Shown here: positions 8,311-17,894 of the stretch, piece by piece
How the letters are laid out: the number at the start of each line of letters is the position of its first letter
Position numbering within the stretch: position 1 is the first letter of the stretch
NCBI RefSeq assembly: GCF_900141935.1
Contig: NZ_FQYX01000001.1
Location: 128,786-192,785, forward strand
Length of the DNA stretch: 64,000 nucleotides
Source of the DNA: Arenibacter nanhaiticus
GTDB taxonomy: Bacteria > Bacteroidota > Bacteroidia > Flavobacteriales > Flavobacteriaceae
Direction of reading: 5' to 3'
Program-made: the position numbers and the translations under genes
Notes under the pieces: generated by a model
The model's database searches: none
Seen by the model: only the letters and a program-made list of their open reading frames with translations
Told to the model about the DNA's origin: nothing

Positions 8311-9057
8311 CTAGCCTTTTATATTCGCGCTTAAAAATTCTCTGTTCATACGCGCGATGTTTTCCAGAGAAATACCTTTTGGACATTCTACTTCACAAGC
8401 CCCGGTATTGGTACAGTTTCCAAAACCTTCCAGGTCCATTTGAGCGACCATGTTTTTTACACGATCTACGGCTTCTACCTGTCCTTGTGGCAACAAGGCG
8501 TACTGTGATACCTTGGCCCCAACGAACAACATTGCAGAAGAGTTTTTACAGCTGGCCACACAAGCGCCACAACCAATACAGGTAGCGGCATCCATAGCCG
8601 TATCGGCATCGTGCTTGTCTATCAGGATGGCATTGGCGTCTTGAGTATTTCCAGAGGTGTTCACAGATATAAATCCGCCCGCATGCTGTATACGGTCAAA
8701 AGAACTTCTATCGACTACCAAATCTTTTATTACAGGAAATGCCTTGGCTCTAAAAGGTTCTATGGTAATCGTATCCCCATCCTTAAACATACGCATATGT
8801 AATTGGCAGGTAGTTACCCCTCTGTCCGGACCATGGGCTTCTCCATTGATGTACATAGAGCACATTCCGCAGATTCCCTCACGACAGTCATGGTCAAAGG
8901 CTACAGGTTCTTCGCCTTTGTTTATAAGCTGCTCGTTCAAAACATCCATCATTTCTAAAAAAGACATATGTTCCGAAATATCGCTCACCTTATAATCGAC
9001 CATTTTACCTTTGTCCTGTGGTCCTTGTTGTCTCCAAATTTTTAATGTCAGGTTCAT
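8311..9057 (-). CDS. sdhB: Succinate dehydrogenase/fumarate reductase iron-sulfur subunit
   Basis: This is the electron-transfer subunit of respiratory complex II on the cytoplasmic face of the inner membrane. Its 248 residues show the [2Fe-2S] cysteines in CREGICGMC with a later TTC, the [11 protein letters not shown] cluster, and the [15 protein letters not shown] cluster, which together bind the three centres. It is the last gene of sdhC-sdhA-sdhB, 73 bases after sdhA, and ends before a shared bidirectional terminator. The subunit belongs to the Bacteroidota type with a single large cytochrome b subunit. Confidence 0.97.
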   Translation of the reverse strand: MNLTLKIWRQQGPQDKGKMVDYKVSDISEHMSFLEMMDVLNEQLINKGEEPVAFDHDCREGICGMCSMYINGEAHGPDRGVTTCQLHMRMFKDGDTITIEPFRAKAFPVIKDLVVDRSSFDRIQHAGGFISVNTSGNTQDANAILIDKHDADTAMDAATCIGCGACVASCKNSSAMLFVGAKVSQYALLPQGQVEAVDRVKNMVAQMDLEGFGNCTNTGACEVECPKGISLENIARMNREFLSANIKG

Positions 9058-9130
9058 ATCTTATGTATTGAGTAATGAGTGCTAAGTAGTGTATACTCTC
9101 AAGGCACACCACCTATAGCTCATGACAATA

Positions 9131-11146
9131 TTATTTGTAACTTCTTTGTTTTAGCTCTATATCCTTAAATTCCAATTGCTCTTTGTGCAAGACGGCATCA
9201 GCGGGCTCCCCTTTGTATTCCCAGGCAGCTACGTAGGCAAAATCGTCATCATTACGTTTCGCTTCTCCTTTTTGTTCGCCATCTAGTTCTACAGATTCTT
9301 CCCTGAAGTGTCCTCCACAAGATTCTTCTCTCATAAGGGCATCCTTGGCGAATAATTCCCCAAGCTCCAAGAAATCGGCCACACGACCTGCTTTCTCTAA
9401 TTCTGGGTTCATTTCATTGGCAGCACCAGGAACATTTACCTCTTTATAGAATTCTTCGCGAACAGCTTTAATTTCGGCCATGGCCTCTTTTAAATCTGCT
9501 GCATTTCTGGACATACCACATTTGTCCCACATGATCTTTCCAAGTTTTTTATGGAAATAGTCTACGGAGTGCGAACCTTTGTTATTGATAAAGAAGTTGA
9601 TCTTTTCGGTAACTTCCTTTTCTGCTTCTTCAAATTCCGGACTGTCCGTTGGGATTTTGCCGGTACGGATTTCTTTGGACAAGTAATCGCCAATAGTGTA
9701 TGGCAATACAAAATATCCGTCGGCCAATCCTTGCATTAGGGCCGAAGCTCCCAATCTGTTGGCACCGTGGTCAGAGAAGTTTGCTTCTCCAATACAATAC
9801 AAGCCTTCTACGGTCGTCATAAGGTTATAGTCTACCCAAACACCTCCCATGGTATAATGGGTCGCTGGGTAAATCATCATAGGGGTTTTATACGGGTCCT
9901 GATCTACGATTTTCTCGTACATCTGGAAAAGGTTTCCGTATTTGGCCTTAACGATAGCCGCTCCCAATTCAGTGATCTTTTCTTTGCTAGGGTTGTTTAA
10001 ACCCTGTAGTTTGGCCTGCTCGTTTCCGTAACGTTCTATAGCCGATTTAAAGTCGAGGTAAACGGCTTCCCCAGTAGCGTTGACACCGTAGCCGGCATCA
10101 CATCTTTCTTTGGCCGCCCTAGAAGCAACATCTCTAGGAACTAAATTTCCAAAAGCAGGATATCTTCTTTCCAAATAGTAGTCCCTGTCTTCTTCTTTTA
10201 TTTGTGTAGGTTGTAATTTGCCTTCTCTAATAGCCAAAACATCCTCCATTTTCTTAGGAACCCAGATACGCCCATCATTACGCAGGGATTCTGACATCAA
10301 TGTCAATTTAGACTGATAGTCTCCTGAACGTGGGATACAGGTAGGGTGAATTTGGGTATAGCAAGGGTTGGCAAAAAACGCCCCTTTTTTATGTATTTTC
10401 CAAGCTGCAGTAGCATTAGATCCCATGGCATTGGTAGAAAGGAAATAAACGTTTCCGTATCCTCCAGAAGCTATAACTACGGCATGGGCAGAATGGCGCT
10501 CTATTTCTCCAGTAACCAAGTTACGTGCGATGATACCACGTGCTTTTCCGTCAACCTTTACCACGTCTAACATTTCGTGGCGGTTAAACATCTCTATCTT
10601 ACCACGGGCAATTTGCCTGTTCATGGCAGAATAAGCCCCTAGTAACAATTGCTGACCAGTTTGCCCCTTGGCATAAAAGGTACGGGAAACCAACACCCCA
10701 CCAAAAGAACGGTTGTCCAATTGTCCACCGTAATCACGGGCAAAAGGAACCCCTTGGGCCACACATTGGTCAATGATATTGGCCGATACCTCTGCCAAAC
10801 GATATACGTTGGCTTCTCTGGAACGGTAATCTCCTCCTTTAATGGTATCATAAAACAAACGATAGGTAGAATCCCCATCGCCTTGGTAATTTTTTGCAGC
10901 GTTAATTCCCCCTTGGGCAGCAATAGAGTGCGCTCTACGAGGAGAATCCTGGTAACAGAATGCTTTTACGTTATATCCTAGTTCGGCTAAAGTAGCCGCT
11001 GCTGATCCCCCAGCCAAACCAGTACCAACGATGATAACATCTATATTACGTTTGTTGGCAGGGTTTACTAAATCGATATGATTTTTATAGTCGGTCCATT
11101 TATCCTTTAACGGACCTTTAGGTACTTTAGAATCTAATACAGACAT
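9131..11146 (-). CDS. sdhA: Succinate dehydrogenase/fumarate reductase flavoprotein subunit
   Basis: This is the catalytic subunit of complex II, oxidising succinate to fumarate with covalently bound FAD. Its 671 residues include the N-terminal dinucleotide motif [18 protein letters not shown], the FAD-attachment segment [16 protein letters not shown], the substrate-site region HPTCIPRSG, and [20 protein letters not shown]. The length matches the long Bacteroidota/epsilonproteobacterial form. It follows sdhC by 15 bases, so the three genes form one operon driven by the promoter upstream of sdhC. Confidence 0.97.
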   Translation of the reverse strand: MSVLDSKVPKGPLKDKWTDYKNHIDLVNPANKRNIDVIIVGTGLAGGSAAATLAELGYNVKAFCYQDSPRRAHSIAAQGGINAAKNYQGDGDSTYRLFYDTIKGGDYRSREANVYRLAEVSANIIDQCVAQGVPFARDYGGQLDNRSFGGVLVSRTFYAKGQTGQQLLLGAYSAMNRQIARGKIEMFNRHEMLDVVKVDGKARGIIARNLVTGEIERHSAHAVVIASGGYGNVYFLSTNAMGSNATAAWKIHKKGAFFANPCYTQIHPTCIPRSGDYQSKLTLMSESLRNDGRIWVPKKMEDVLAIREGKLQPTQIKEEDRDYYLERRYPAFGNLVPRDVASRAAKERCDAGYGVNATGEAVYLDFKSAIERYGNEQAKLQGLNNPSKEKITELGAAIVKAKYGNLFQMYEKIVDQDPYKTPMMIYPATHYTMGGVWVDYNLMTTVEGLYCIGEANFSDHGANRLGASALMQGLADGYFVLPYTIGDYLSKEIRTGKIPTDSPEFEEAEKEVTEKINFFINNKGSHSVDYFHKKLGKIMWDKCGMSRNAADLKEAMAEIKAVREEFYKEVNVPGAANEMNPELEKAGRVADFLELGELFAKDALMREESCGGHFREESVELDGEQKGEAKRNDDDFAYVAAWEYKGEPADAVLHKEQLEFKDIELKQRSYK

Positions 11147-11161
11147 AAGTAAATAGTATTA

Positions 11162-11839
11162 TTAATGGTTAAAATGGTGAAAAAGCGCAATAAAGATAAA
11201 TCCTAACGGAATTAAAATGGCATATGCCTTTCCAAATCCTTTTAACCCTTTTATGTATTTGTTGTTGGCTCCTACAGACTGAAAGGCCGAATTAAAGCCA
11301 TGGAGTAAGTGTAATGAAAGAAATACAAAGCCTATACAATATAGGGCAACCCTCCAAACAGGAACAAACTTATGGGTCAGTTCCTCGTAGTAACGGTAAC
11401 CTTCTCCATCGGCCAGAAGACCAGACATGTCTCCCTGAATGAATTTGGTGTTGATTTCTGGAAACCAAAAGTCGATAAAGTGGATCACAAGGAATACCAG
11501 GATAAACCCTCCACTCCAAATCATGTTTCTACTCATCCAAGTAGAATTTGCAGCACCGTTGTTTTTGTAATACTTTACGGTACGGGCATTTCTGTTCTTT
11601 ATCTCTAGGATGAACCCCATTACAAAATGGTAGATTACTCCAAATAGCAAGACCGGTTGTAATGCAAACTGTACCAATGGGTTTGTACCCATAAAGTGCG
11701 AGATTTCATTAAAGCTGTCCGGACTAAAAACGGATAAAATGTTGATGGCGAAATGTTGTAAGATAAATAACATTAAGAAAAGGGCTGAAAGGGCCATGGT
11801 AAACTTTCTGCCGATCGAAGAGTTTAAAAATCCACTCAT
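11162..11839 (-). CDS. sdhC: Succinate dehydrogenase cytochrome b subunit
   Basis: This is the membrane anchor of complex II, binding heme b and delivering electrons to menaquinone. The 225-residue protein has about five hydrophobic helices (for example ALFLMLFILQHFAINIL and FILVFLVIHFIDFWF) with histidines placed within helices as expected for di-heme ligation in the B558 family. It is the first gene of sdhCAB. A well-formed promoter lies just upstream. Confidence 0.93.
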   Translation of the reverse strand: MSGFLNSSIGRKFTMALSALFLMLFILQHFAINILSVFSPDSFNEISHFMGTNPLVQFALQPVLLFGVIYHFVMGFILEIKNRNARTVKYYKNNGAANSTWMSRNMIWSGGFILVFLVIHFIDFWFPEINTKFIQGDMSGLLADGEGYRYYEELTHKFVPVWRVALYCIGFVFLSLHLLHGFNSAFQSVGANNKYIKGLKGFGKAYAILIPLGFIFIALFHHFNH

Positions 11840-11858
11840 TGGTTATTATTTTTAAGGA

Positions 11859-11890
11859 CAAATCTACAGTTCTGGCGACTTATTCACAAA
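11859..11890 (-). promoter_or_regulatory. Bacteroidota-type promoter of sdhCAB
   Basis: Read on the minus strand, TTTG (11890-11887) is followed after 20 bases by TAGATTTG (11866-11859), an exact match to the -33 TTTG / -7 TAnnTTTG consensus. The predicted start point is a dozen or so bases before the sdhC ATG, giving a very short leader. Confidence 0.65.
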
Positions 11891-12021
11891 CTTTGTTTAA
11901 ATTATGTATGGTATTTAGAACCAATTTAAAGAAATTGCCGCTGCTGTCATTTGTAGAAGCCTCAATGAGTTGGGGAAAAATGGTATAAATCGAGGGTAAA
12001 ACAGTAAATAGTAGGTGATTT

Positions 12022-12999
12022 ATGGAAAGTTTTTTGGAAAATAAGGACATCGTTATCGGCGGTGACAAGGTAGCTCCGGGGCAAGAAAAATGGCTTCATA
12101 TTAATATAGACCGTTTGCCAACGGGGACCATCATAGATATCCCTATTTATGTGGTAAATGCCGCGGAACCGGGGCCGGTTATTTTAATCCAGGCTGGTTT
12201 GCACGGCGATGAGATCAATGGGATAGAAATTGTGCGCCGTATGTTGCAAAAAAAGAAATTTAAAATTCAGCGAGGCGCCGTTATTGTTGTGCCGTTGCTG
12301 AATGTATTTGGGTTTTTGCACTTTTCTAGGGACGTCCCCGACGGAAAGGATGTCAATCGCAGCTTTCCGGGCTCTAAAAGCGGCTCCTTGGCCAGCAGAA
12401 TAGCCTATTATTATACCACCCAAATATTTCCCTTGATAAATTTTGGGATCGATTTGCATACCGGAGGTGCACGCTTGGCCAATTACCCGCAAACAAGGTT
12501 CACTAAAGATGACAAGGACAGCAAGCTATTGGCAGAAATCTTTAATGCTCCATTTAACTTTCCTTCTGGGCTCATAGCCAATTCTTTTAGAAAAGTAGCC
12601 TATACCAAAGGCATTGCAACCATTGTTTACGAGGCAGGCGAAAGCATGCGTTTTGACCATTCTGCCATAGTAGAGGGAATCCAAGGGATACAAAATATCC
12701 TTGCATATTTTAAAATGGCACCTCAAAGCAGTTCCGGAAAAGATAAAAGACCCCCGTCGATTCATTTAACCCAAAGAAGATGGCTTAGGGCACCCACGGC
12801 CGGCATGTTCGTGCCCAAGGTTATAAACGGGACCCCCATTAAAAAAAATCAGGTACTGGGAATTGTGTCCGATACCTTTGCCAAGTACGTCAAAGAAATA
12901 AAAGCGCCCTATGATGGCTATGTGTTTTGTATAAACCATCAAGGGGTGGTAAACCAGGGGGATGCTTTGTTGCACGTGGGCACAGAAGATTTGGCTTAA
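12022..12999 (+). CDS. Succinylglutamate desuccinylase/aspartoacylase family zinc hydrolase
   Basis: This 325-residue protein belongs to the M14-like AstE/AspA family, cytoplasmic zinc amidohydrolases that remove acyl groups from amino acids. The zinc ligands H61 and E64 lie in LHGDEINGIE, the third ligand H146 in DLHTGG, substrate-binding N112-R113 in DVNRSFPG, and the catalytic E204 in VYEAGES. The C-terminal 75 residues resemble a small beta domain (APYDGYVF), as in the bacterial uncharacterised branch. It is divergent from sdhC. The precise substrate is unknown; no linked arginine-catabolism genes are present. Confidence 0.88.
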   Translation: MESFLENKDIVIGGDKVAPGQEKWLHINIDRLPTGTIIDIPIYVVNAAEPGPVILIQAGLHGDEINGIEIVRRMLQKKKFKIQRGAVIVVPLLNVFGFLHFSRDVPDGKDVNRSFPGSKSGSLASRIAYYYTTQIFPLINFGIDLHTGGARLANYPQTRFTKDDKDSKLLAEIFNAPFNFPSGLIANSFRKVAYTKGIATIVYEAGESMRFDHSAIVEGIQGIQNILAYFKMAPQSSSGKDKRPPSIHLTQRRWLRAPTAGMFVPKVINGTPIKKNQVLGIVSDTFAKYVKEIKAPYDGYVFCINHQGVVNQGDALLHVGTEDLA

Positions 13000-13365
13000 T
13001 ATCTCGGAGCATGGGGTAGGTAGTCCTGGTTTTTCCTTTTATGGAGTTCATCGACTAATATACCAAGCGGTTGGTTTATAGGTGGAAATTTGGGCTTCCT
13101 ATATTTTAAAGAGGTATTTCAACGATCGTTTAAGCTACTAGAAGAGAAAACAAGACGTTATGACCTGTTAAACACCACGTTGCCAACTGACTAGTCTGGT
13201 TGTCGACAAAAAAAACATACTACAAAAAAGAACCACAACATGTTTTTTTGCTGTTTTTATGGTTAGATTCATGGGGTTCAGTTTTCCTAAGCCAAGGTTT
13301 TTTTCACTCTTGGAAAAGCAAGGTCGACTTAAATTTATAGGATGTTATATTAAGGGGTGGTGGTG
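13000..13365. other. 366-base region with no confident gene
   Basis: One frame is open from 13024 to a TAG at 13192-13194 (56 codons, with segments such as IPSGWFIGGNLGFLYFKEVF and KLLEEKTRRYDLL) but it has no start codon at its upstream end. It may be a gene relic or chance. Nothing else is recognised. Confidence 0.5.
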
Positions 13366-14343
13366 CTATGTGCTAAAACTCATGATGGCCCAAAGGGCGC
13401 CGGCTGCAATGAGCACCCATAGGACTATTCCTTGTAAAAGCGGTTTATAGCCAACAGCGCTAAGGACATTTCTATTTAAACCGCAGCCAATAAGGAATAG
13501 GGTAAGGGTTAAACCGGCCTTGGCAATACTGGTGAGGTAGTGGCTGTATTCCTGAACAAAAGGGATATAGGTATTGGCCATCATAGCCAAAACAAACAAG
13601 CCAATAAAGTAAGGGATTTTAATGTTGCCACCTTTATTTTTAAACACATAGGTAGATAAGAAGGCTAAGGGAATAATCCACAAGGCTCTGGCTAATTTTA
13701 CGGTAGTGGCAATCTCCAGGGCCTTGTCCCCGTATTTACTGGCTGCACCAACTACGGAGCTGGTGTCGTGTATAGCGATGGCACACCACATTCCAAATTG
13801 GGTCTGGGATAGATCTAAGGCCGAACCGATGGCAGGAAAAGCAAACAAGGCCACGGAATTAAGGATGAAAATTGTTCCAATGGCTATGGAGATTTGGTTT
13901 TCCTTGGCTTTTATTACTGGAGAGATAGCGGCAATGGCACTGCCCCCACAGATGGCTGTCCCCACAGAGATTAAATAAGAAGTTTTTTTGTCTAGTTTTA
14001 AGACCTTGCCCATAAAAAAACCAATTACTAATATACTGACAATGGAAACTATGGTGAAAAGAACACCTTCTTTTCCAGCCTTTAGTGCGCTGTTCATATT
14101 CATGCCAAATCCTAAGCCCACTACAGATACTTGTAGCAATAAATGAGTAGCCTTATGGTTGAGGTGTAAATAGGGGTGTCCTATCCATTGGGCAACAATT
14201 AAACCCAATAAAAGGGCCATTGGAGGCGATATAAAAGGTGTTAAGCACAAGACCACCATGATTAAAAACAGCAGTTCTCTTGTAGTAATGCTTTTCTGAA
14301 GCCAATTGCCCAAAACTATTTTCTTATGCATTTCCATTTTCAA
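13366..14343 (-). CDS. YeiH/UPF0324 family putative sulfate or sulfonate exporter
   Basis: This 325-residue inner-membrane protein has about ten hydrophobic segments. The family blocks are present: GLGFGMNMNSALKAGKEG, VGTAICGGSAIAAISPV and AIAIHDTSSVVGAASKYG. Homologues are annotated as putative sulfate exporters, and some are linked to sulfonate (taurine, cysteate) breakdown. It is followed in the same direction by nothing close, and the upstream neighbour on the same strand is a LysR regulator, 72 bases away. This reproduces the regulator-plus-yeiH pairing seen in other bacteria. The transported ion is inferred only. Confidence 0.88.
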   Translation of the reverse strand: MKMEMHKKIVLGNWLQKSITTRELLFLIMVVLCLTPFISPPMALLLGLIVAQWIGHPYLHLNHKATHLLLQVSVVGLGFGMNMNSALKAGKEGVLFTIVSIVSILVIGFFMGKVLKLDKKTSYLISVGTAICGGSAIAAISPVIKAKENQISIAIGTIFILNSVALFAFPAIGSALDLSQTQFGMWCAIAIHDTSSVVGAASKYGDKALEIATTVKLARALWIIPLAFLSTYVFKNKGGNIKIPYFIGLFVLAMMANTYIPFVQEYSHYLTSIAKAGLTLTLFLIGCGLNRNVLSAVGYKPLLQGIVLWVLIAAGALWAIMSFST

Positions 14344-14415
14344 AGTTGGTATAAACTATAGGACAAAGGTCTTCTATAATACCTCCTTATGGAAATCACC
14401 ATCTGTAATGCACCA

Positions 14416-15309
14416 TTACTTAAAGTTATAATGAAGGGCAAATTTTTTAAATAATTCTGATAAGGGGTCTGTCTGTCCTTGGGGTTGTATAAAATAAAAG
14501 TGGCGGCCGATGTTCAGTTCCGCTACATCTAGGATGCTAAAGTCGTTGTTTTTGAGTTCTTTAAAAATGGAATGGATGGATAGGAAAGCGACAGAATTGC
14601 TGTGGTATAGATAATTTTTAATACTTTCCGTGCTGCCCAATTCCATTTCTAGGGATAGGTCAGAGGTTTTTAATGTTGTCTTTTTAAGGTGGTGATCTAT
14701 GACCTCTAAGGTACCGGAGCCTTGCTCTCGTAATAGTACGGGTACCGTTTTCAGCGTCTCAAGGGATATAGGCTGCTTTTTTACCAAGGGATGCTGACTA
14801 TTGGCTACCAAAACAATTTCGTCTTTTATGAATTCCTCATATTTGAAATTGGATTTCTTGGTCCTGCCTTCTATAATGCCGAGGTCTATGGTATTGGCCT
14901 GTAGTTCTGCCTCTATTTTTTCCGTATTTCCACTGATTAAGGAAACTTTAATATGACCGAATTTTTGATGGAAACCAGCTAGCAATTGTGGCAATATGTA
15001 TTGGGCAATGGTGGTACTAGCCCCAATTCTAAGCCTACCGTTATAATTCTTGGTTATAGTATTCAGTTCAAATTCTAATTCTCGGTATAAGGAAAACAAG
15101 GCTTCGGTATGTTCCAATAAAATTTTTCCGGCAGGGGTTAACACAATTTGAGACCTCTTTCTTTCAAAAACTTTAATGTTGAGGTAGTTTTCTATCTCCT
15201 TGATATGTTTGGTAACTGCCGGTTGGGTGATAAATAGTTCCTTAGAAGCTTTTGTGAAACTGAGTCGTTTGGCAACGGTATGGAAAACTTTTAGACGAAA
15301 ATCGAACAT
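14416..15309 (-). CDS. LysR-type transcriptional regulator
   Basis: This 297-residue LysR regulator has an N-terminal winged helix-turn-helix (residues 1-60, with LSFTKASKELFITQPAVTKH) and a periplasmic-binding-protein-like effector domain starting near residue 90 (RLRIGASTTIAQYILP). It is co-directional with and directly upstream of the YeiH exporter gene, so it probably controls it, as CysB/YeiE-like regulators do elsewhere. The effector ligand is unknown. Confidence 0.9.
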   Translation of the reverse strand: MFDFRLKVFHTVAKRLSFTKASKELFITQPAVTKHIKEIENYLNIKVFERKRSQIVLTPAGKILLEHTEALFSLYRELEFELNTITKNYNGRLRIGASTTIAQYILPQLLAGFHQKFGHIKVSLISGNTEKIEAELQANTIDLGIIEGRTKKSNFKYEEFIKDEIVLVANSQHPLVKKQPISLETLKTVPVLLREQGSGTLEVIDHHLKKTTLKTSDLSLEMELGSTESIKNYLYHSNSVAFLSIHSIFKELKNNDFSILDVAELNIGRHFYFIQPQGQTDPLSELFKKFALHYNFK

Positions 15310-15413
15310 AATAAAAGTGGTCTATGGGGAGGATCCCTTATTTTGATTAAAAAATTGAAGATAGGGAATCCTGCAAAAAGGACAAGACTATTAAAGAATA
15401 AGGTGCAACCTAA

Positions 15414-16421
15414 TTATTTTTGAGGAAAGGGGGTGTTTTTAGCTTCTTGAGTCGGTTCTGGGACTGTAAAAACATGAAACATTTTTTTGCTTCGTGCATT
15501 AGGGACTTCTGCAATAAAGGCGTAATGCCCTGGTGCTAAGTTGGCGTTAAAATAACCCGTTTTTCCCTTAGGTAGATCGTTGACCCCTCCTAAAAAGGTA
15601 ACTCCTTCTGGAGCCGGGTTCATCAATCCCTCGGGAGCTGCCCAATTCATCCATTTTTCTAGGTGATTGACGTCAGCATTTTTATCTAAACGAACCAAAT
15701 TTACATCGTGGCCAACGAAATTTTCATGGGAGATTTGATCTTTAAAAAACACGGAAAAAACTTGATGCCCGTTCTGAATGGGGGTGTTGTATGAAATGCC
15801 CTCGGTACTCGAAATGGTCAACTTTACATCGGGGACTAAAGGTTTGCCGTTCGAAAGTTCTTGGGTTACTATGAGTTCTTTGGTCATTCCCATAGTAGAA
15901 TGAAACATTCCGTTAGACATTTTTACATAGCATTCCATCACGTAATATCCGGGTTCCAAAAATAGGGTGGTTACACTTTGTTCTCCGGGAGACACCAAGG
16001 CGGAACCTCCAGAAAATACGACCTTAAAAAACCAATTTGGTAAGCTGTTCAGTGTAGCAAAACCTTCGGCTGGTTTTCCCTCATTGATCAGATCCATGCC
16101 TTGTTGAAAAATAGGCATTACTTCTCTTTCTGCATCCTTAATGGTTTTGTCCTCGGGGTATTTGTCCAATAAAAAGAAATGAGGTTCTTTAGATTTGTTG
16201 GTATACCGGAACGTATGCCAGCCCGATGGAATAGTATCTACCGCCTGGAAATCCATATTCTGGGTAACCACTTCTATAATATCTTTGTTATGAAGCCTCA
16301 TTTGGGCGTTGCTTACTTGATTCTTGTTTTTTTTACAAGCAGATAAGGAATAAAACAGAATGGGAAGGAGGATTAAAGAAAGGATAGGGCGTATACGAAG
16401 GGAGAATGAATGAGGACTCAT
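15414..16421 (-). CDS. Lipoprotein of unknown function
   Basis: The product is a 335-residue exported lipoprotein. The N-terminus has a basic start, a hydrophobic core (PILSLILLPILFYSL) and a lipobox LSAC with C29. The remainder has two similar-looking beta-rich halves. The first (about 55-190) contains GWHTFRYTNKSKEPHFFLLD and LEPGYYVMECYVKMSNGMFH. The second (about 200-320) contains LAPGHYAFIAEVP. This pattern suggests cupredoxin-like or DUF-type immunoglobulin folds, but copper-ligand spacing is not clear. Upstream of the ATG are about 420 bases without a gene. No partner gene is obvious, although the LysR-yeiH pair lies downstream on the same strand. Confidence 0.75.
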   Translation of the reverse strand: MSPHSFSLRIRPILSLILLPILFYSLSACKKNKNQVSNAQMRLHNKDIIEVVTQNMDFQAVDTIPSGWHTFRYTNKSKEPHFFLLDKYPEDKTIKDAEREVMPIFQQGMDLINEGKPAEGFATLNSLPNWFFKVVFSGGSALVSPGEQSVTTLFLEPGYYVMECYVKMSNGMFHSTMGMTKELIVTQELSNGKPLVPDVKLTISSTEGISYNTPIQNGHQVFSVFFKDQISHENFVGHDVNLVRLDKNADVNHLEKWMNWAAPEGLMNPAPEGVTFLGGVNDLPKGKTGYFNANLAPGHYAFIAEVPNARSKKMFHVFTVPEPTQEAKNTPFPQK

Positions 16422-16840
16422 AAGTTATATATTAGTTAAGAAGCAATATGTTTTGATTAGGGCGATAAGGTAGCCATCCTAGTTAGACAAAATTTACATT
16501 TTGTAGATGCCGTAAGCTTGCTTTCTATTTGGGGAGTGCTAAAGCGCCAACTTTTAAAGAATTCAGGTGCTTTGTAAGAAGCTGGTATGCTTGCGGTTAG
16601 GTGTTTTAAGGTACTGAAATAATTTTAAATGCACAAGCGAAAGAATGGCAACGGGATAGGAGGGTAGCAGGGCGAATTAATGTTCTTGTTTTTCTAGCAA
16701 CTATAGTTTTGGGTACTGATTACAGCCAATAGAGGTAAGCAGAAAATAGCCTTGGGAAGTAGTCCTATGGTTTTTATCCCAGCAAGGATTGCAACTGCTG
16801 GGATAAAAACGACTAGGAAGCTATTTTATGGAGGTAGCGG
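16422..16840. other. 419-base intergenic region with a long inverted repeat
   Basis: There is no coding signal. Its left part is upstream sequence of the lipoprotein gene. Its right end contains a segmented inverted repeat (16743-16827) that finishes just before the stop codon of the DUF3050 gene. Confidence 0.6.
16743..16827. terminator. Long segmented hairpin, probable terminator of the DUF3050 gene
   Basis: Three pairing blocks are collinear: AAAATAGC (16743-16750) with GCTATTTT (16820-16827), TCCTA (16763-16767) with TAGGA (16814-16818), and a perfect 14-bp core TTTTTATCCCAGCA (16771-16784) with TGCTGGGATAAAAA (16796-16809). Termination in either direction is plausible. The extra outer arms are longer than a simple terminator needs. 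Confidence 0.7.
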
Positions 16841-17785
<945 letters not shown>

Positions 17786-17797
17786 CTATAAAATGAT

Positions 17798-17880
17798 GCG
17801 TTAGGGACCGCGGCGGCATCCCCGCAGCAGCGCAAGGGATATAGCCAAGGGCCCGCCCGACGAAGGAGGGAACGCCCAAA
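17798..17880 (+). repeat. 83-bp dispersed repeat, copy A
   Basis: The GC-rich sequence running from GCGTTAGGGACCG to GGGAACGCCCAAA matches 34928-35010 on the opposite strand at 77 of 83 positions. It sits just after the 3' end of the M28 peptidase gene. Its base composition is well above the surrounding intergenic DNA. Confidence 0.9.
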
Positions 17881-17894
17881 AGACACTGTTTTGG

